Assembly: GCA_017613085.1 (NCBI GenBank)
Contig: JAGAEL010000077.1
Location: 1-34,569, forward strand
Direction: 5' to 3'
From: Kiritimatiellia bacterium
GTDB lineage: Bacteria; Verrucomicrobiota; Kiritimatiellia; RFP12; UBA1067
Length of the DNA: 34,569 nucleotides
Shown: positions 1 to 8,336 of the stretch, piece after piece
Numbering within the stretch: position 1 is the first letter of the stretch
Layout of the letters: each line of letters opens with the position of its first letter
Made by a program: the position numbers and the translations under genes
Notes under the pieces: generated by a model
Database searches by the model: none
What the model saw: only the letters and a program-made list of their open reading frames with translations
What the model was told of the DNA's origin: nothing

Positions 1-1
1 C

Positions 2-1516
2 GACGGTGCGCAGGGCGGCCGTCCGCCGCGCCGCGATGACCATGGCCGTGGGAACGGACGTCCCCGTCCCGAACGTCTTCCGCCCCTGCCGCTGGACATC
101 CACATCCTGCCGGAACAGCGTGCGCTCGGCGGCGTGATCAAGAAGATCCAGTCCTCGCACCGGGCTTTCCCGTTGCGCGAACTGGCGAACCTTTTCTGCA
201 ACAACCCCGCCTCCTGCCAGATCCGGATCGAGCCGAACAAGGGCGAGACGATGCAGCTTTTCCAGTGCGCGTGTTGCGGCGCACCGGCACTTTCGGAAGA
301 GGAACTGATCCAGCACCTCTGTTCCTGCCACCTTCAGGACTACTTCGAGGCGGTGGAGACCACCTGCGAGCCGCCGACCGGGCAGTTCGTCTGCGTCGCC
401 CGTTGCGGATTGAGCGGCGTCCTCCTCGGACCGCCCAACCACCACAGTTTCACCGCGAAAGTCCACGAAGTGCTCCGCACCCGTTACCCGGGTATGAGCG
501 AATCGGAATACCGTTCGCGCATCGAGATGGTCAAGGAACCCGAAGTCATCGAGCAGTGGCGGCAGGAATGTACGAAGAAGACGCTCTTCCGCGCCAAGAA
601 ACCGGACGCCCCAAAGGCAGAGGAAGCCCCCGCCGCCGAAGGGGAAGCCCCCGCAACGGAGAGCGCCGAAGAGGCGGCCCCCCTGGTCGAACGCGAAGTG
701 GCGGAAAATATCTTCCTGCGCGAAATCGTCCCCGGCCTGATCACCTCTGTCCGCCGGGTCCTGTGCCCGCTTCCCGCCGCGCTGAAGACGCCGAACCGCC
801 GTCTCCGCTCCACGCTGGAACACGTCGTCGATTACGAACGCCGCAACCGCCCGATGTCCATCCTCGGCGCCTTGCGCGGCGCCTTCAGGAGCCGTAAACT
901 CTACCTCTTCCGCGCCAACCACGAACAGGGGCAGGAGTTCGTTCAGCTCTTCCACCCTGTCCCGCTCGAAGCCGGACACGCCGTCAAGGAGTTGTGCGAC
1001 ATCGCCACCTTCGTCGACGAACATCCCGGATGCACCAAGCAGGAACTCGTCCAGGCGCTCGCCGGCGACGACACGGAGAAGGCCAAGCAGACCCTCGTCC
1101 AGCTCAACCTGCTTGTGGCGAAGGGCCACGTGGTCTATTTCTTCAACGATACGCTAGCCGCCCCGTGCGAACATCCCTTCTTCCAGCACAAGGCACCGCC
1201 GAAACCGGCCGCGCCTGTTGCGTCGTCCGAAGAAAAAGCCGAGACGGTAGCGGAAACGCCCGCCGCCGAAACGCCTTCCTCGGAAACGACGGCAACGGAA
1301 ACGCCCGCCGCCGAAACGCCTTCCTCGGAAACGACGGCAACGGAAACGCCCGCCGCCGAAACACCTTCCACGGAAACAGCGGCAACGGAGACACCCGCCG
1401 AGGCGACTCCACCGGAAGCACCGGCTGCGGAAACCGAAGCAGCCCCCGCTGAAACGGCGGTTGCGGAAACGGAGTCTGCCGAAACGGCGCCCACGCCGGA
1501 AGTTCCCGCAGAGTAA
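2..1516 (+). CDS. 5'-truncated conserved hypothetical protein, Cys/His-rich, with acidic Thr/Pro/Glu repeat tail
   Basis: The frame is open from base 2 to a TAA at 1514-1516 with no stop. Coding character continues upstream of the first in-frame start (GTG at 134): the residues just before it include [14 protein letters not shown]. The gene is therefore probably cut by the window edge and does not start at 134. A cysteine/histidine cluster (CACCGAP, then HLCSCH about 15 residues later) looks like a zinc-finger-type site. It is followed by the motif GLLGPPNHH-like ([12 protein letters not shown]) and a charged helical stretch (EVIEQWRQE). The last 100 or so residues are low-complexity Ala/Pro/Thr/Glu, built from a 15-residue repeat. 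I recall similar uncharacterised proteins from Verrucomicrobia-type genomes, but no function is known to me. The stop lies 4 nt before ribBA, suggesting co-transcription. Confidence 0.7.
   Translation, partial: DGAQGGRPPRRDDHGRGNGRPRPERLPPLPLDIHILPEQRALGGVIKKIQSSHRAFPLRELANLFCNNPASCQIRIEPNKGETMQLFQCACCGAPALSEEELIQHLCSCHLQDYFEAVETTCEPPTGQFVCVARCGLSGVLLGPPNHHSFTAKVHEVLRTRYPGMSESEYRSRIEMVKEPEVIEQWRQECTKKTLFRAKKPDAPKAEEAPAAEGEAPATESAEEAAPLVEREVAENIFLREIVPGLITSVRRVLCPLPAALKTPNRRLRSTLEHVVDYERRNRPMSILGALRGAFRSRKLYLFRANHEQGQEFVQLFHPVPLEAGHAVKELCDIATFVDEHPGCTKQELVQALAGDDTEKAKQTLVQLNLLVAKGHVVYFFNDTLAAPCEHPFFQHKAPPKPAAPVASSEEKAETVAETPAAETPSSETTATETPAAETPSSETTATETPAAETPSTETAATETPAEATPPEAPAAETEAAPAETAVAETESAETAPTPEVPAE
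1251..1400 (+). repeat. 45-bp in-frame tandem repeat
   Basis: Three consecutive 45-bp units begin at 1251, 1296 and 1341, and a decaying fourth begins at 1386. Each encodes a 15-residue unit, [15 protein letters not shown], with small changes in later copies (SSETTAT becomes STETAAT). The first two units are almost identical at the DNA level, so the array is recent or homogenised. It lies in the acidic C-terminal tail of the truncated hypothetical protein and probably varies in copy number between strains. Confidence 0.9.
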
Positions 1517-1520
1517 GGCG

Positions 1521-2717
1521 ATGAACGAGGTTTTTGATTCGATCGAGGACGCACTGGACGCACTTCGTCGGGGCGAGGTGATTCTCGTCACGGACGATGC
1601 CGACCGGGAGAATGAAGGCGATGTCATCTGCGCCGCCGAACACGCGACGCTGGCGAACATCAACTTCATGGCGACCCATGCGCGCGGCCTGATCTGTATG
1701 CCGATGTCCCGCGCCTTCACGGAAAAGCTCGGTCTTCCGCAAATGGTGGAGAACAACACGGACAACCACTCCACCGCGTTCACGGTCTCGATCGACCACG
1801 TTTCAACCACGACGGGGATTTCCGCCGAAGAGCGTTCCGTAACCGCGATGCGTTGCGTCGCGCCCGATGCAAAACCGGAAGATTTCCGCCGCCCCGGCCA
1901 CATGTTCCCGTTGGAGGCCCGTAAAGGCGGCGTCCTCAAACGAGCCGGACACACGGAGGCGACGGTAGACCTGCTCCGGATCGCGGGATTACGGGAGTGC
2001 GGCATCTGCTGTGAAATCATGAACGACGACGGACGCATGGCGCGCTTGAACGACGTGCGCGCGTTCGCCAAAAAGTTCAACCTCCGCCTCGTTTCTATCG
2101 CCGATTTGATCGCCTACCGCCGCCGCACGGAAAACTTGATCACGAAGATCGAACAGGTCGATATGCCGACGGTCTACGGGCATTTCCTCCTGACCATGTA
2201 CAAGTCGCAGCCCGACGGGCTGGAGCATCTGGCTTTGACGATGGGCGACCTTTCCGGAACACCGCCCCCGCTCGTCCGCGTCCACAGCGAGTGTTTCACC
2301 GGCGACGTGCTGGGATCCTGCCGTTGCGATTGTGGAAACCAGCTCCACGCCGCCCTGCGCATGATCGCGGGAGAGGGACGCGGTGTGCTTCTGTATATGC
2401 GCCAGGAAGGACGTGGAATCGGCCTTGAAAACAAACTTCACGCCTACAAGCTTCAGGAAAAAGGACTGGACACCGTAGAGGCGAACATCGAACTCGGCTT
2501 CCCGCCGGATCTGCGCGACTACGGAATCGGGGCGCAGATTCTCGCCAGCCTCGGCTTAACCGAAATCCGCCTCCTGACCAACAACCCTTGTAAAATCGCG
2601 GGACTGGAAGGCTACGGGCTGAAGATTGTCGAACGGGTCCCGATTGTCGTCCCCCCGAATGAATTCGACGCGAAGTACCTCGAAACCAAAAAAGAAAAAA
2701 TGGGACACCTTATCTAG
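1521..2717 (+). CDS. ribBA: Bifunctional 3,4-dihydroxy-2-butanone-4-phosphate synthase / GTP cyclohydrolase II
   Basis: This protein makes both riboflavin precursors: RibB converts ribulose 5-phosphate to dihydroxybutanone phosphate plus formate, and RibA opens GTP to the diaminopyrimidine. The ATG at 1521 gives 398 residues, normal for the fusion. The N-terminal half (about 1-205) carries the RibB signatures [21 protein letters not shown] and [10 protein letters not shown]. The C-terminal half carries the RibA zinc ligands in [17 protein letters not shown] and the [13 protein letters not shown] loop. No key residue appears lost. The start is 4 nt after the preceding stop, with AAGG just upstream. 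It is the last gene of its transcript and converges on ispG. The reading frame could be extended upstream to 1461, but that would overlap the previous gene and has no homology to RibB. Confidence 0.97.
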   Translation: MNEVFDSIEDALDALRRGEVILVTDDADRENEGDVICAAEHATLANINFMATHARGLICMPMSRAFTEKLGLPQMVENNTDNHSTAFTVSIDHVSTTTGISAEERSVTAMRCVAPDAKPEDFRRPGHMFPLEARKGGVLKRAGHTEATVDLLRIAGLRECGICCEIMNDDGRMARLNDVRAFAKKFNLRLVSIADLIAYRRRTENLITKIEQVDMPTVYGHFLLTMYKSQPDGLEHLALTMGDLSGTPPPLVRVHSECFTGDVLGSCRCDCGNQLHAALRMIAGEGRGVLLYMRQEGRGIGLENKLHAYKLQEKGLDTVEANIELGFPPDLRDYGIGAQILASLGLTEIRLLTNNPCKIAGLEGYGLKIVERVPIVVPPNEFDAKYLETKKEKMGHLI

Positions 2718-2818
2718 TGTTGGGGTTATTTTTATTTTTGACAATGGTGACAGTTGTGAACAATTGAGATTTGTGAACATTCTCTGTTTGTTCAATCGTC
2801 AACGTGCCACAACACTAG
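2714..2818. repeat. AT-rich segment bounded by 9-bp inverted repeat
   Basis: The 97-bp gap between convergent ribBA and ispG is AT-rich and is bracketed by a perfect 9-bp inverted repeat, ctagtgttg at 2714-2722 and caacactag at 2810-2818. Each arm contains the TAG stop codon of the adjoining gene. Inside are a direct repeat, ttgtgaaca, at 2754-2762 and 2771-2779, and T-rich runs at about 2726-2739. It could be a small MITE-like remnant or a termination region; I see no strong intrinsic terminator stem. Confidence 0.45.
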
Positions 2819-3891
2819 CCCGAATAGTCGCGGGCCATGCGGCAAATGGTTTCTACCGCCTCGGATTGCGGAATCTTGCAGACGAATTCGCCGTGCAGAT
2901 AGACGGCGAAGGTATCACGTCCGCCCGCGACGGCAATGTCCGCGTGTTTCGCCTCGCCCGGCCCGTTGACCACGCACCCCATTACCGCGATATGCGGGCG
3001 GGGCGCTTCGGGATGGGCACGGTAATACGCCTCCAGACGACATTCCACCGCCTCGGCGACACCCGCGACATCGACCTGCGTCCGCCCGCACGTCGGGCAG
3101 GACGTAACGGAGGCACCCGGCGGACGAAGCCCGATGCTCCGAAGCAGTTCGACCCCGACACGGACTTCCTTGTCCGGCGTGTCCGTGAGCGAGACGCGGA
3201 TGGTGTCGCCGATTCCCTCCAACAGCAACGCGCCCAGCGCGACGCACGAGCGCACCGTCCCGGGCAGAAACGTCCCCGCCTCCGTAACGCCCAGATGCAG
3301 CGGGTACGGGAACCGTTCCGCCAACAGGCGATAAACCGCCAGCGTCCGGGGAACATCGGATGCCTTGGCGGAAATCACGATTTCCCGATACTCCTCCGCC
3401 TCCAGCAGGGCGACGTGCCGCGCCGCGCTTTCAACAAGTGCTTCGGGCGTGGCGCCGCCGTATTTTTCAAAGAGGTCGCGTTCCAGCGAACCGCCGTTTA
3501 CACCGATGCGGATCGGGATCCGCCGAGGCCGCGCCGCCGCCACGACCGCTTTCACACGGTCCGCGCCGCCGATGTTTCCGGGATTGATACGAAGCGCATC
3601 GACGCCCGCCTCGATGGCCGCGACGGCCAGGCGGTAATCGAAATGGATGTCCGCGACCAACGGGACAGGGGAAGCCTTGCGGACACGCGCCAGAACATCG
3701 GCGGCCTCACGGTCAGGAACCGTCAACCGCACCAGTTCCGCGCCGAGTCCAGCCGCCGAACGGATCTGCGCGAGCAACGCAGACTCATCGTGCGGATCCG
3801 CGTTCGTCATGGTCTGCACACGGACGGGGGCGCCGCCGCCTAGGGCAAGCCCCCCTGCGTAAACCGTATGCGTCTGGTCACGGGTGAACAT
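2815..3891 (-). CDS. ispG: 4-hydroxy-3-methylbut-2-en-1-yl diphosphate synthase
   Basis: IspG carries out the [4Fe-4S]-dependent reductive ring opening of MEcPP to HMBPP in the non-mevalonate isoprenoid pathway. The TIM-barrel half contains VADIHFDYRLA and LRINPGNIG. The C-terminal half carries the cluster cysteines in SCPTCGR and GCVVNGPGE. At about 358 residues it is the short bacterial form. I prefer the ATG at 3891, about 9 nt downstream of AGGG. A GTG at 3897 overlaps the rseP stop by 4 nt (GTGA) and would add two residues. It is the last gene of the TIM-barrel/rseP/ispG run, and pairing of rseP and ispG is common in bacteria. Confidence 0.97.
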   Translation of the reverse strand: MFTRDQTHTVYAGGLALGGGAPVRVQTMTNADPHDESALLAQIRSAAGLGAELVRLTVPDREAADVLARVRKASPVPLVADIHFDYRLAVAAIEAGVDALRINPGNIGGADRVKAVVAAARPRRIPIRIGVNGGSLERDLFEKYGGATPEALVESAARHVALLEAEEYREIVISAKASDVPRTLAVYRLLAERFPYPLHLGVTEAGTFLPGTVRSCVALGALLLEGIGDTIRVSLTDTPDKEVRVGVELLRSIGLRPPGASVTSCPTCGRTQVDVAGVAEAVECRLEAYYRAHPEAPRPHIAVMGCVVNGPGEAKHADIAVAGGRDTFAVYLHGEFVCKIPQSEAVETICRMARDYSG

Positions 3892-3893
3892 GG

Positions 3894-5369
3894 TCACTTA
3901 CCCTGCGCGGGCGACACGGAGGCCGGCACTTGATTCGTCGCACTCCCCTTCCCCTTCGTTGCCAAATCGGCGAGTTTTTCCTCCAACGCCTGTTCGGCTT
4001 TGATGAGTTTACGCTGCACCAGGAGATCGCGGAATACGAGGAACAGCATCAAACCGATGAGCAGGTAAGCGAAAAAGTTCGTGACGATCGAGACGAACTT
4101 CGGATGCGGTTTCCGGCGGAAAAGGATCTCGTAGAGGGCGAACAGAATGTGGCCGCCGTCGAGAACGGGAAGCGGCAGGAGGTTGAGGATCGCAAGGTTG
4201 ATGCAGATCATGCGCAGAAAACCAAGACCGTCCCACATACTCCCTTTGGCCGAACGGTAAAGGCCGACCACGATCGTGACAGGTCCGCCGATGTTTTGGG
4301 CGACGGCCTTGCGTTCTCCTTTTGCGCGGGGTTTGACCAGCGCCTTGAGGACACGGACGACGGAGAGCGAATCCCACTTCAACTGCTTCCACGGGTTGCG
4401 GTACATCATCCAGGACATCACCTGTTCGCTCGGATCGTCCAGCATAACCCCGATCAACGGACGTTTCTCCTCTTGATCCATCACAGGCGTGACCTCGAAG
4501 GTCATGCTCTCCCGCCCGCGCAGAATGCCCAGCGTGACGGGGCTGACCCCGTTTTCACGCATCCGTTCGATAAAATGCCACGTACTGCCGACGGACTGTC
4601 CATTCAACGTGACGAGTTCATCGTTTGGCAGAAGCCCCGCCTTTTCGGCGACCGACCCGGCAAGGACATTCGTCACGACGCATTTCCGGACCGGCGCGAC
4701 GCCGCCGAGCATCTTGAGACCGAAGATGTTGTTCGTCGTGAACGGGAGTTCCAACGTGATCCGCGTACCGTCCGGACGGACAATCCCAAAGGTACCGGTC
4801 TCCTGATCGCCGGCGAGCATACTTTCCACGCGCAGATCCGACCACGTCTCCACGGCGGCACCGTTCACCGTCTCAATCCGGTCGCCCACGCGGAGGCCGC
4901 GCTTGTACGCATCGGAACTACGCAAGACCGATCCGATCTCCGTACCCGTCACGTTCATGTTTGCAGCGGGCACAAGGGAAAGCAGGAACGCCAGGATGAC
5001 GGCGAGAAACACGTTCCCCAACGGGCCGGCGAACGCGACGAGGATCCGTTTCCACGGCGCGATGTCGGGAAGCGGCTCCTCGCCTCCGTCTTTTTCTGCC
5101 GAGTTGTCGCCCTGGATATTCTGCATCCCCGACGGGTCGAGCTGCGGCAGCGCGACATACCCGCCGAACGGGATGCAGCAGATTTTGTATTCGATCCCGT
5201 TCACCGTCTTCTTCCAGATGGCGGGGCCGAAACCGATGGAAAACGCATCGACCTTCAGCCCGAGCCACCGCGCCGCCAGATAATGGCCGAACTCGTGGAT
5301 AAAGATGGCAAGGCTAAACAGGAGGGCCACCACGACCCCGTAAACGACAGCCATAAAGAAAGACGCCAT
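3894..5369 (-). CDS. rseP: RseP-type site-2 intramembrane zinc metalloprotease (M50)
   Basis: This is an inner-membrane protease that cleaves anti-sigma factors or signal peptides within the membrane. The first transmembrane helix contains the zinc motif HEFGH (residues 25-29). The third zinc ligand motif, LPVLDGGH, sits in the C-terminal membrane region. Two PDZ-like domains lie between them, at about 140-225 (LRVGDRIETVNG) and 235-310 (LLPNDELVTLNG). The length of 491 residues is slightly above the usual 430-455 because of a hydrophilic segment after the first helix and a charged C-terminal tail. The start is supported by GAGGTG 5 nt upstream. An ECF sigma/putative anti-sigma pair at 19416-20416 is a conceivable substrate pair, which is inference only. 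Confidence 0.95.
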   Translation of the reverse strand: MASFFMAVVYGVVVALLFSLAIFIHEFGHYLAARWLGLKVDAFSIGFGPAIWKKTVNGIEYKICCIPFGGYVALPQLDPSGMQNIQGDNSAEKDGGEEPLPDIAPWKRILVAFAGPLGNVFLAVILAFLLSLVPAANMNVTGTEIGSVLRSSDAYKRGLRVGDRIETVNGAAVETWSDLRVESMLAGDQETGTFGIVRPDGTRITLELPFTTNNIFGLKMLGGVAPVRKCVVTNVLAGSVAEKAGLLPNDELVTLNGQSVGSTWHFIERMRENGVSPVTLGILRGRESMTFEVTPVMDQEEKRPLIGVMLDDPSEQVMSWMMYRNPWKQLKWDSLSVVRVLKALVKPRAKGERKAVAQNIGGPVTIVVGLYRSAKGSMWDGLGFLRMICINLAILNLLPLPVLDGGHILFALYEILFRRKPHPKFVSIVTNFFAYLLIGLMLFLVFRDLLVQRKLIKAEQALEEKLADLATKGKGSATNQVPASVSPAQGK

Positions 5370-5390
5370 GGAAGCACCTCAGGTGTGGGA

Positions 5391-6323
5391 CTAGCGCGTC
5401 GCGTCCATCAGGCCGCGAAAATACCCGACGCATTCGGCGATATCGACGATCGGATCGTTCATGTTCGTCTCGTACTCCAACGAACACATCCCGGTGTAAC
5501 GATACTTGCGGAGCGCCTTGACGAACGCGAGCAGATCGATCTTCCCGCGAGGCAGGGGCGTACCGCACCCGCTCTTGTTGTCCGCGGTGACATTCTTCAA
5601 GTGAATGTCGTAGACACGGTCGTGGTACTTGATGAAGGAGTCGACCGGGTTCGTGCCGAAACGGAGTTCGTGGCCGATGTCGAGGCAAAGCCCGATCCGC
5701 TTGTCGAGGTCGGCGATCATCTCCATCGCGCTGGCCGCGTGGGGGAAAAGGTACGGAATATCCGGTCCGTGATTGTGGATCGCATAGCGGATGTCGTACT
5801 CCTTGACGAGCTTGTCCACGTATTCAAGAAGCTTGCGGGACGAGACGCGCTGCGGCTTGTCTTTACCGGGAACGTTCTTCATCTCGAACGGAACCGCGAC
5901 GAGGGTTTTCACGCCGCAGCGTTTCGCGTATTCAAAGGCATTCTTGGCCGCCTCTTCCGACCCCATGTAGATCGGGCCGCAGGCATAGCCCATGACATCG
6001 GACGCCTTGCACTGTTCATGGAAGGCCGCGATCTGCGCGGCGTCGCTCGTCAAAGGAAGGTGGAAATCTTTGATGCAGAGGTAGTGGACATCCACCTTCT
6101 TCATCATTTGAAGCGCCTTGTCGAGCTTGAACTTGACGAAGGTAAACCCGGCGATGCCGAGACGGAAAGTATCCGCAGGGTTCCCGTAGGGATAGTCCGT
6201 CACAGCCGACGGACAGCTGGACGCGGCACACGAATCCTCCGCCGCATTTGCCGAAAATTTTGCAACACCGGCAGCCGCCAACCCTAGACCGGCCGTCGAA
6301 AAGAAAGAACGTCTTGTAAACAT
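5391..6323 (-). CDS. Tat-exported sugar phosphate isomerase/epimerase-like TIM-barrel protein
   Basis: The N-terminus, MFTRRSFFSTAGLGLAAAG, is a twin-arginine (Tat) signal: RRSFF followed by a hydrophobic stretch ending at ANAAE, so a folded, probably metal-binding protein is exported. The mature part matches the AP-endonuclease-2/xylose-isomerase-like family, with IHNHGPDIPY, GLCLDIGHE, DIHLKNV and SLEYE strands that supply barrel-end metal ligands (His, Asp, Glu). The substrate cannot be read from the sequence; members act as ketose epimerases or sugar isomerases. SD-like AAGGGG lies upstream of the ATG. The gene precedes rseP by 21 nt. In Verrucomicrobia/Planctomycetes-type genomes such secreted TIM-barrel proteins are abundant and linked to glycan catabolism. 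Confidence 0.85.
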   Translation of the reverse strand: MFTRRSFFSTAGLGLAAAGVAKFSANAAEDSCAASSCPSAVTDYPYGNPADTFRLGIAGFTFVKFKLDKALQMMKKVDVHYLCIKDFHLPLTSDAAQIAAFHEQCKASDVMGYACGPIYMGSEEAAKNAFEYAKRCGVKTLVAVPFEMKNVPGKDKPQRVSSRKLLEYVDKLVKEYDIRYAIHNHGPDIPYLFPHAASAMEMIADLDKRIGLCLDIGHELRFGTNPVDSFIKYHDRVYDIHLKNVTADNKSGCGTPLPRGKIDLLAFVKALRKYRYTGMCSLEYETNMNDPIVDIAECVGYFRGLMDATR

Positions 6324-6368
6324 CGCGAATACCCCTTTTTGAACGAAACAGAATCAAACAACCCCAAA

Positions 6369-6397
6369 AGAGTACCACACCCGGAAGAACTAGGCAA
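6369..6397 (-). promoter_or_regulatory. Candidate promoter for the TIM-barrel/rseP/ispG operon
   Basis: On the minus strand TTGCCT (6397-6392), a 17-bp spacer and TACTCT (6374-6369) form a moderate sigma-70-like promoter, about 46 bp before the ATG at 6323. The -10 is weak (T, A and the final T match). It is the best candidate in the 150-bp gap. Confidence 0.4.
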
Positions 6398-6433
6398 GCG
6401 CTCTTCCACCCTTTCAGGGCTTGGTGATACAGA

Positions 6434-6462
6434 ACGCGAGGGAAGCCGAGCTTCCCCCGCGT
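6434..6462 (-). terminator. Strong hairpin downstream of etfA
   Basis: A 13-bp stem (6434-6446 with 6450-6462) has a 3-nt loop. Read as plus-strand RNA it has an A-C mismatch; read as minus-strand RNA the same position is a G-U pair, so the stem is continuous in the etfA direction. It starts about 12 nt after the etfA stop. No real U-tract follows, so it may be a mRNA 3'-end stabiliser or a non-canonical terminator. Confidence 0.6.
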
Positions 6463-6473
6463 AAACGAAACGG

Positions 6474-7484
6474 TTACTGCCCCATCAAGGCGTTGACTTT
6501 CGCCATAACCTCGAAGGCGTCCGCAACGTAGACCACATCCGCCTTGCCCTGCGCCCAGCCGCAGTTCGGATCCGTGTTGACGGCGCGGCGTTCGTTGATG
6601 AAGCGCCAGCCGACAACGTGCGGCTCCTCGCCGTGGCAGCAGGTGGCCAGCCCCTTCGGATGACGCGGCGTGCTGCCCGTCTGCCCGACCTGGTTCATGT
6701 GGCTCATAAACGAGAACACCTTGGCGGCCTCCGGCATATCGACAAGCGACTTGGACGACCCCAGCGACGCGCCGGACTTCGCAAGAAAGCCCGTGATGGT
6801 CGCCGCAGCCTCTTCCAGGTGCGCCGCACCGTCGCCCTGTTTCTTCGTCCAGCCCGCGCCCGCCACGAACAACAGCTTGGCGTCGGGACGAATCGTCTGG
6901 CCGTCCGCAGAGGGCGCCTGGACGCCGGTCACGGTCGTACGCTCATCGTCGGCCGTGATCCCCGCGTCGACAGCCGCCGCATTGGCGGTACCGGCCTCGG
7001 CGGCGAACGGGTCGAAGATGCCGGCATCGACCAGCAGCACCCACGGACGCGCCGCACGGGAGAATGAACCGAGGATACGCTGGCGGTAAAACCAGCGCTG
7101 GACGCGGAGGGTGTCGCCTTCCGCCGTCAACGCGCCGACGTGGGTATCGATCGCGGCGCCGATCCGATAGGCGGCGCCGGGTAGGGCGCGGGCGAATCGG
7201 AGGGTCTGCGGGGCGACCACGACATCCGCGCCTGCGGCCTTGACCAACGCGACCGCCGCCGCGACGTACGTCGCGTAACGGGGCCGCGCAAGGGCGTCTC
7301 CCTCCGCCGCGTAGTACGCCGTCGCGCCCGCGTTGGCGAGCTGGTCACAGGCGGCCTTCGCGTTCGCGCCGAGAATCCCGATGGAGAACGGCGTGGTGAG
7401 CTGTTTGGCGGCCGTGACCGCCTCGAACGCGGCCTTGGGCAGGGAACCGTCGGGCTGCGTGTGCAAAAGTACGATAAGATTCAT
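6474..7484 (-). CDS. etfA: Divergent electron transfer flavoprotein alpha subunit
   Basis: EtfA with EtfB carries electrons on FAD between flavin dehydrogenases and a quinone or ferredoxin partner. The C-terminal FAD domain is recognisable from HMNQVGQTGSTPRHPKG and AVNTDPN, followed by the ADVVYVADAFEVM helix. The usual EtfA signature between them, SGAIQH, is replaced by HGEEPH in CCHGEEPHVVG, a clear departure from the family. The N-terminal half is a nucleotide-binding alpha/beta domain with VVVAPQTLRFARALPGAAY. The length, 336 residues, is usual. It is the last gene of the operon, 19 nt after etfB. No acyl-CoA dehydrogenase or ETF-quinone oxidoreductase is nearby, so the electron partner is unknown. 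Confidence 0.85.
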   Translation of the reverse strand: MNLIVLLHTQPDGSLPKAAFEAVTAAKQLTTPFSIGILGANAKAACDQLANAGATAYYAAEGDALARPRYATYVAAAVALVKAAGADVVVAPQTLRFARALPGAAYRIGAAIDTHVGALTAEGDTLRVQRWFYRQRILGSFSRAARPWVLLVDAGIFDPFAAEAGTANAAAVDAGITADDERTTVTGVQAPSADGQTIRPDAKLLFVAGAGWTKKQGDGAAHLEEAAATITGFLAKSGASLGSSKSLVDMPEAAKVFSFMSHMNQVGQTGSTPRHPKGLATCCHGEEPHVVGWRFINERRAVNTDPNCGWAQGKADVVYVADAFEVMAKVNALMGQ

Positions 7485-7503
7485 GTGTGCGATTCCTTTC
7501 CCG

Positions 7504-8310
7504 TTACTTGCCCAGCCATTCGACGATTTCCTTGGCGATGTCGTCGGTGGACATATCCTTCACCACGCGGGTGTCGCGTTTCTGCGCGGGCACCTCGGCC
7601 CCGGCGTACGCGATCCCGCCGACGCCGATCTGCGGCGCGGGCTTCGCCTTCATCAGGGCGGGCATCACCAGGCGCATATTCGCCATACCGACACGCGGGT
7701 TGTTCGGAGGTTCGGGCAGACTGCCTGTCGCCCAGCCGATCACCGCCGGCGCGCCCTTGCAGGTGGACGTCTGGTAGCAGCCGCCTTCCATGCGCTCCAG
7801 CACGGAGAAGGAACCGTCGGCGTTGACCTTGAACTCGTCCACGCCCATGAAGAAGTCGCGGATGCCGAGGCGTTCGCAGACCAGCTGCAGCGTCACGCCC
7901 GCGTCACGCGAGGCGGAAGCGCAACCGCCGAAGACGAGCAGGTTGTTCTTGTCGAGGCCGGGAATCGACTGGATCGCGCCGGCAAGCGCCTCCGCGACCA
8001 AGGCGGCATCGGTGAACCCGCTGGCGGAACCGTCGACGGCGACCAGTTCGAAGGGCACCTTCTGCGCGACGGACATCATCAACTGCTGCAGCTTGGCTTT
8101 CGGGCCGAGGCTCACGAGGTAGACCTTGCTCCCCGCGACGGACTCCGCGAGATGCGCGGCCTCGTAGAGCGCGCAAGCCGCCCACGGATCCAAGACGGAG
8201 GGAAGCATGGTTTCATTCTTCAGTCCGGGGCCGTTCGGCGTCGAGACCGGTTCGAGCGTCTGCAACGGGTCAGGCACGAGACTGCCGCAAACCACGATTT
8301 GGTATGCCAT
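7504..8310 (-). CDS. etfB: Divergent electron transfer flavoprotein beta subunit
   Basis: This is the partner of the adjacent EtfA; canonical EtfB binds AMP and, in bifurcating forms, a second FAD. The ATG at 8310 (MAYQIVVCGSLVPDP) has AAGGAA upstream. A longer reading to 8394 would run into pta and is rejected. The 268-residue length fits. Family traits are the start VVCGSLVPDP, the DPWAACALYEA helix (cf. NPFDEIALEEA) and the C-terminal LVMPALMKAKPAP (cf. PGIMKAKKKP). The segment usually reading GKQAIDGD is here FGGCASASRDAG, so AMP/FAD binding may differ. Cys residues in CASAS and GGCYQTSTCKG are unusual. It lies between pta and etfA with short gaps. Confidence 0.85.
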   Translation of the reverse strand: MAYQIVVCGSLVPDPLQTLEPVSTPNGPGLKNETMLPSVLDPWAACALYEAAHLAESVAGSKVYLVSLGPKAKLQQLMMSVAQKVPFELVAVDGSASGFTDAALVAEALAGAIQSIPGLDKNNLLVFGGCASASRDAGVTLQLVCERLGIRDFFMGVDEFKVNADGSFSVLERMEGGCYQTSTCKGAPAVIGWATGSLPEPPNNPRVGMANMRLVMPALMKAKPAPQIGVGGIAYAGAEVPAQKRDTRVVKDMSTDDIAKEIVEWLGK

Positions 8311-8336
8311 GATTTCGTTCCTTTCAAAAAGTTCCG

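Noticed and set aside
134-1516. GTG at 134 as the true start of the first gene
   Set aside because: The frame is open and coding-like to the window edge and there is no ribosome binding site before 134, so a truncated gene is more likely.
2754-2779. Pair of ttgtgaaca repeats as DnaA boxes or an origin
   Set aside because: They match the DnaA consensus poorly, are only two, and lie between convergent gene ends with no dnaA/dnaN nearby.
3930-6287. 785-codon plus-strand open frame over rseP and the TIM-barrel gene
   Set aside because: Antisense shadow: Asp/Arg/His-rich, no recognisable domain, and both underlying minus-strand genes are certain.
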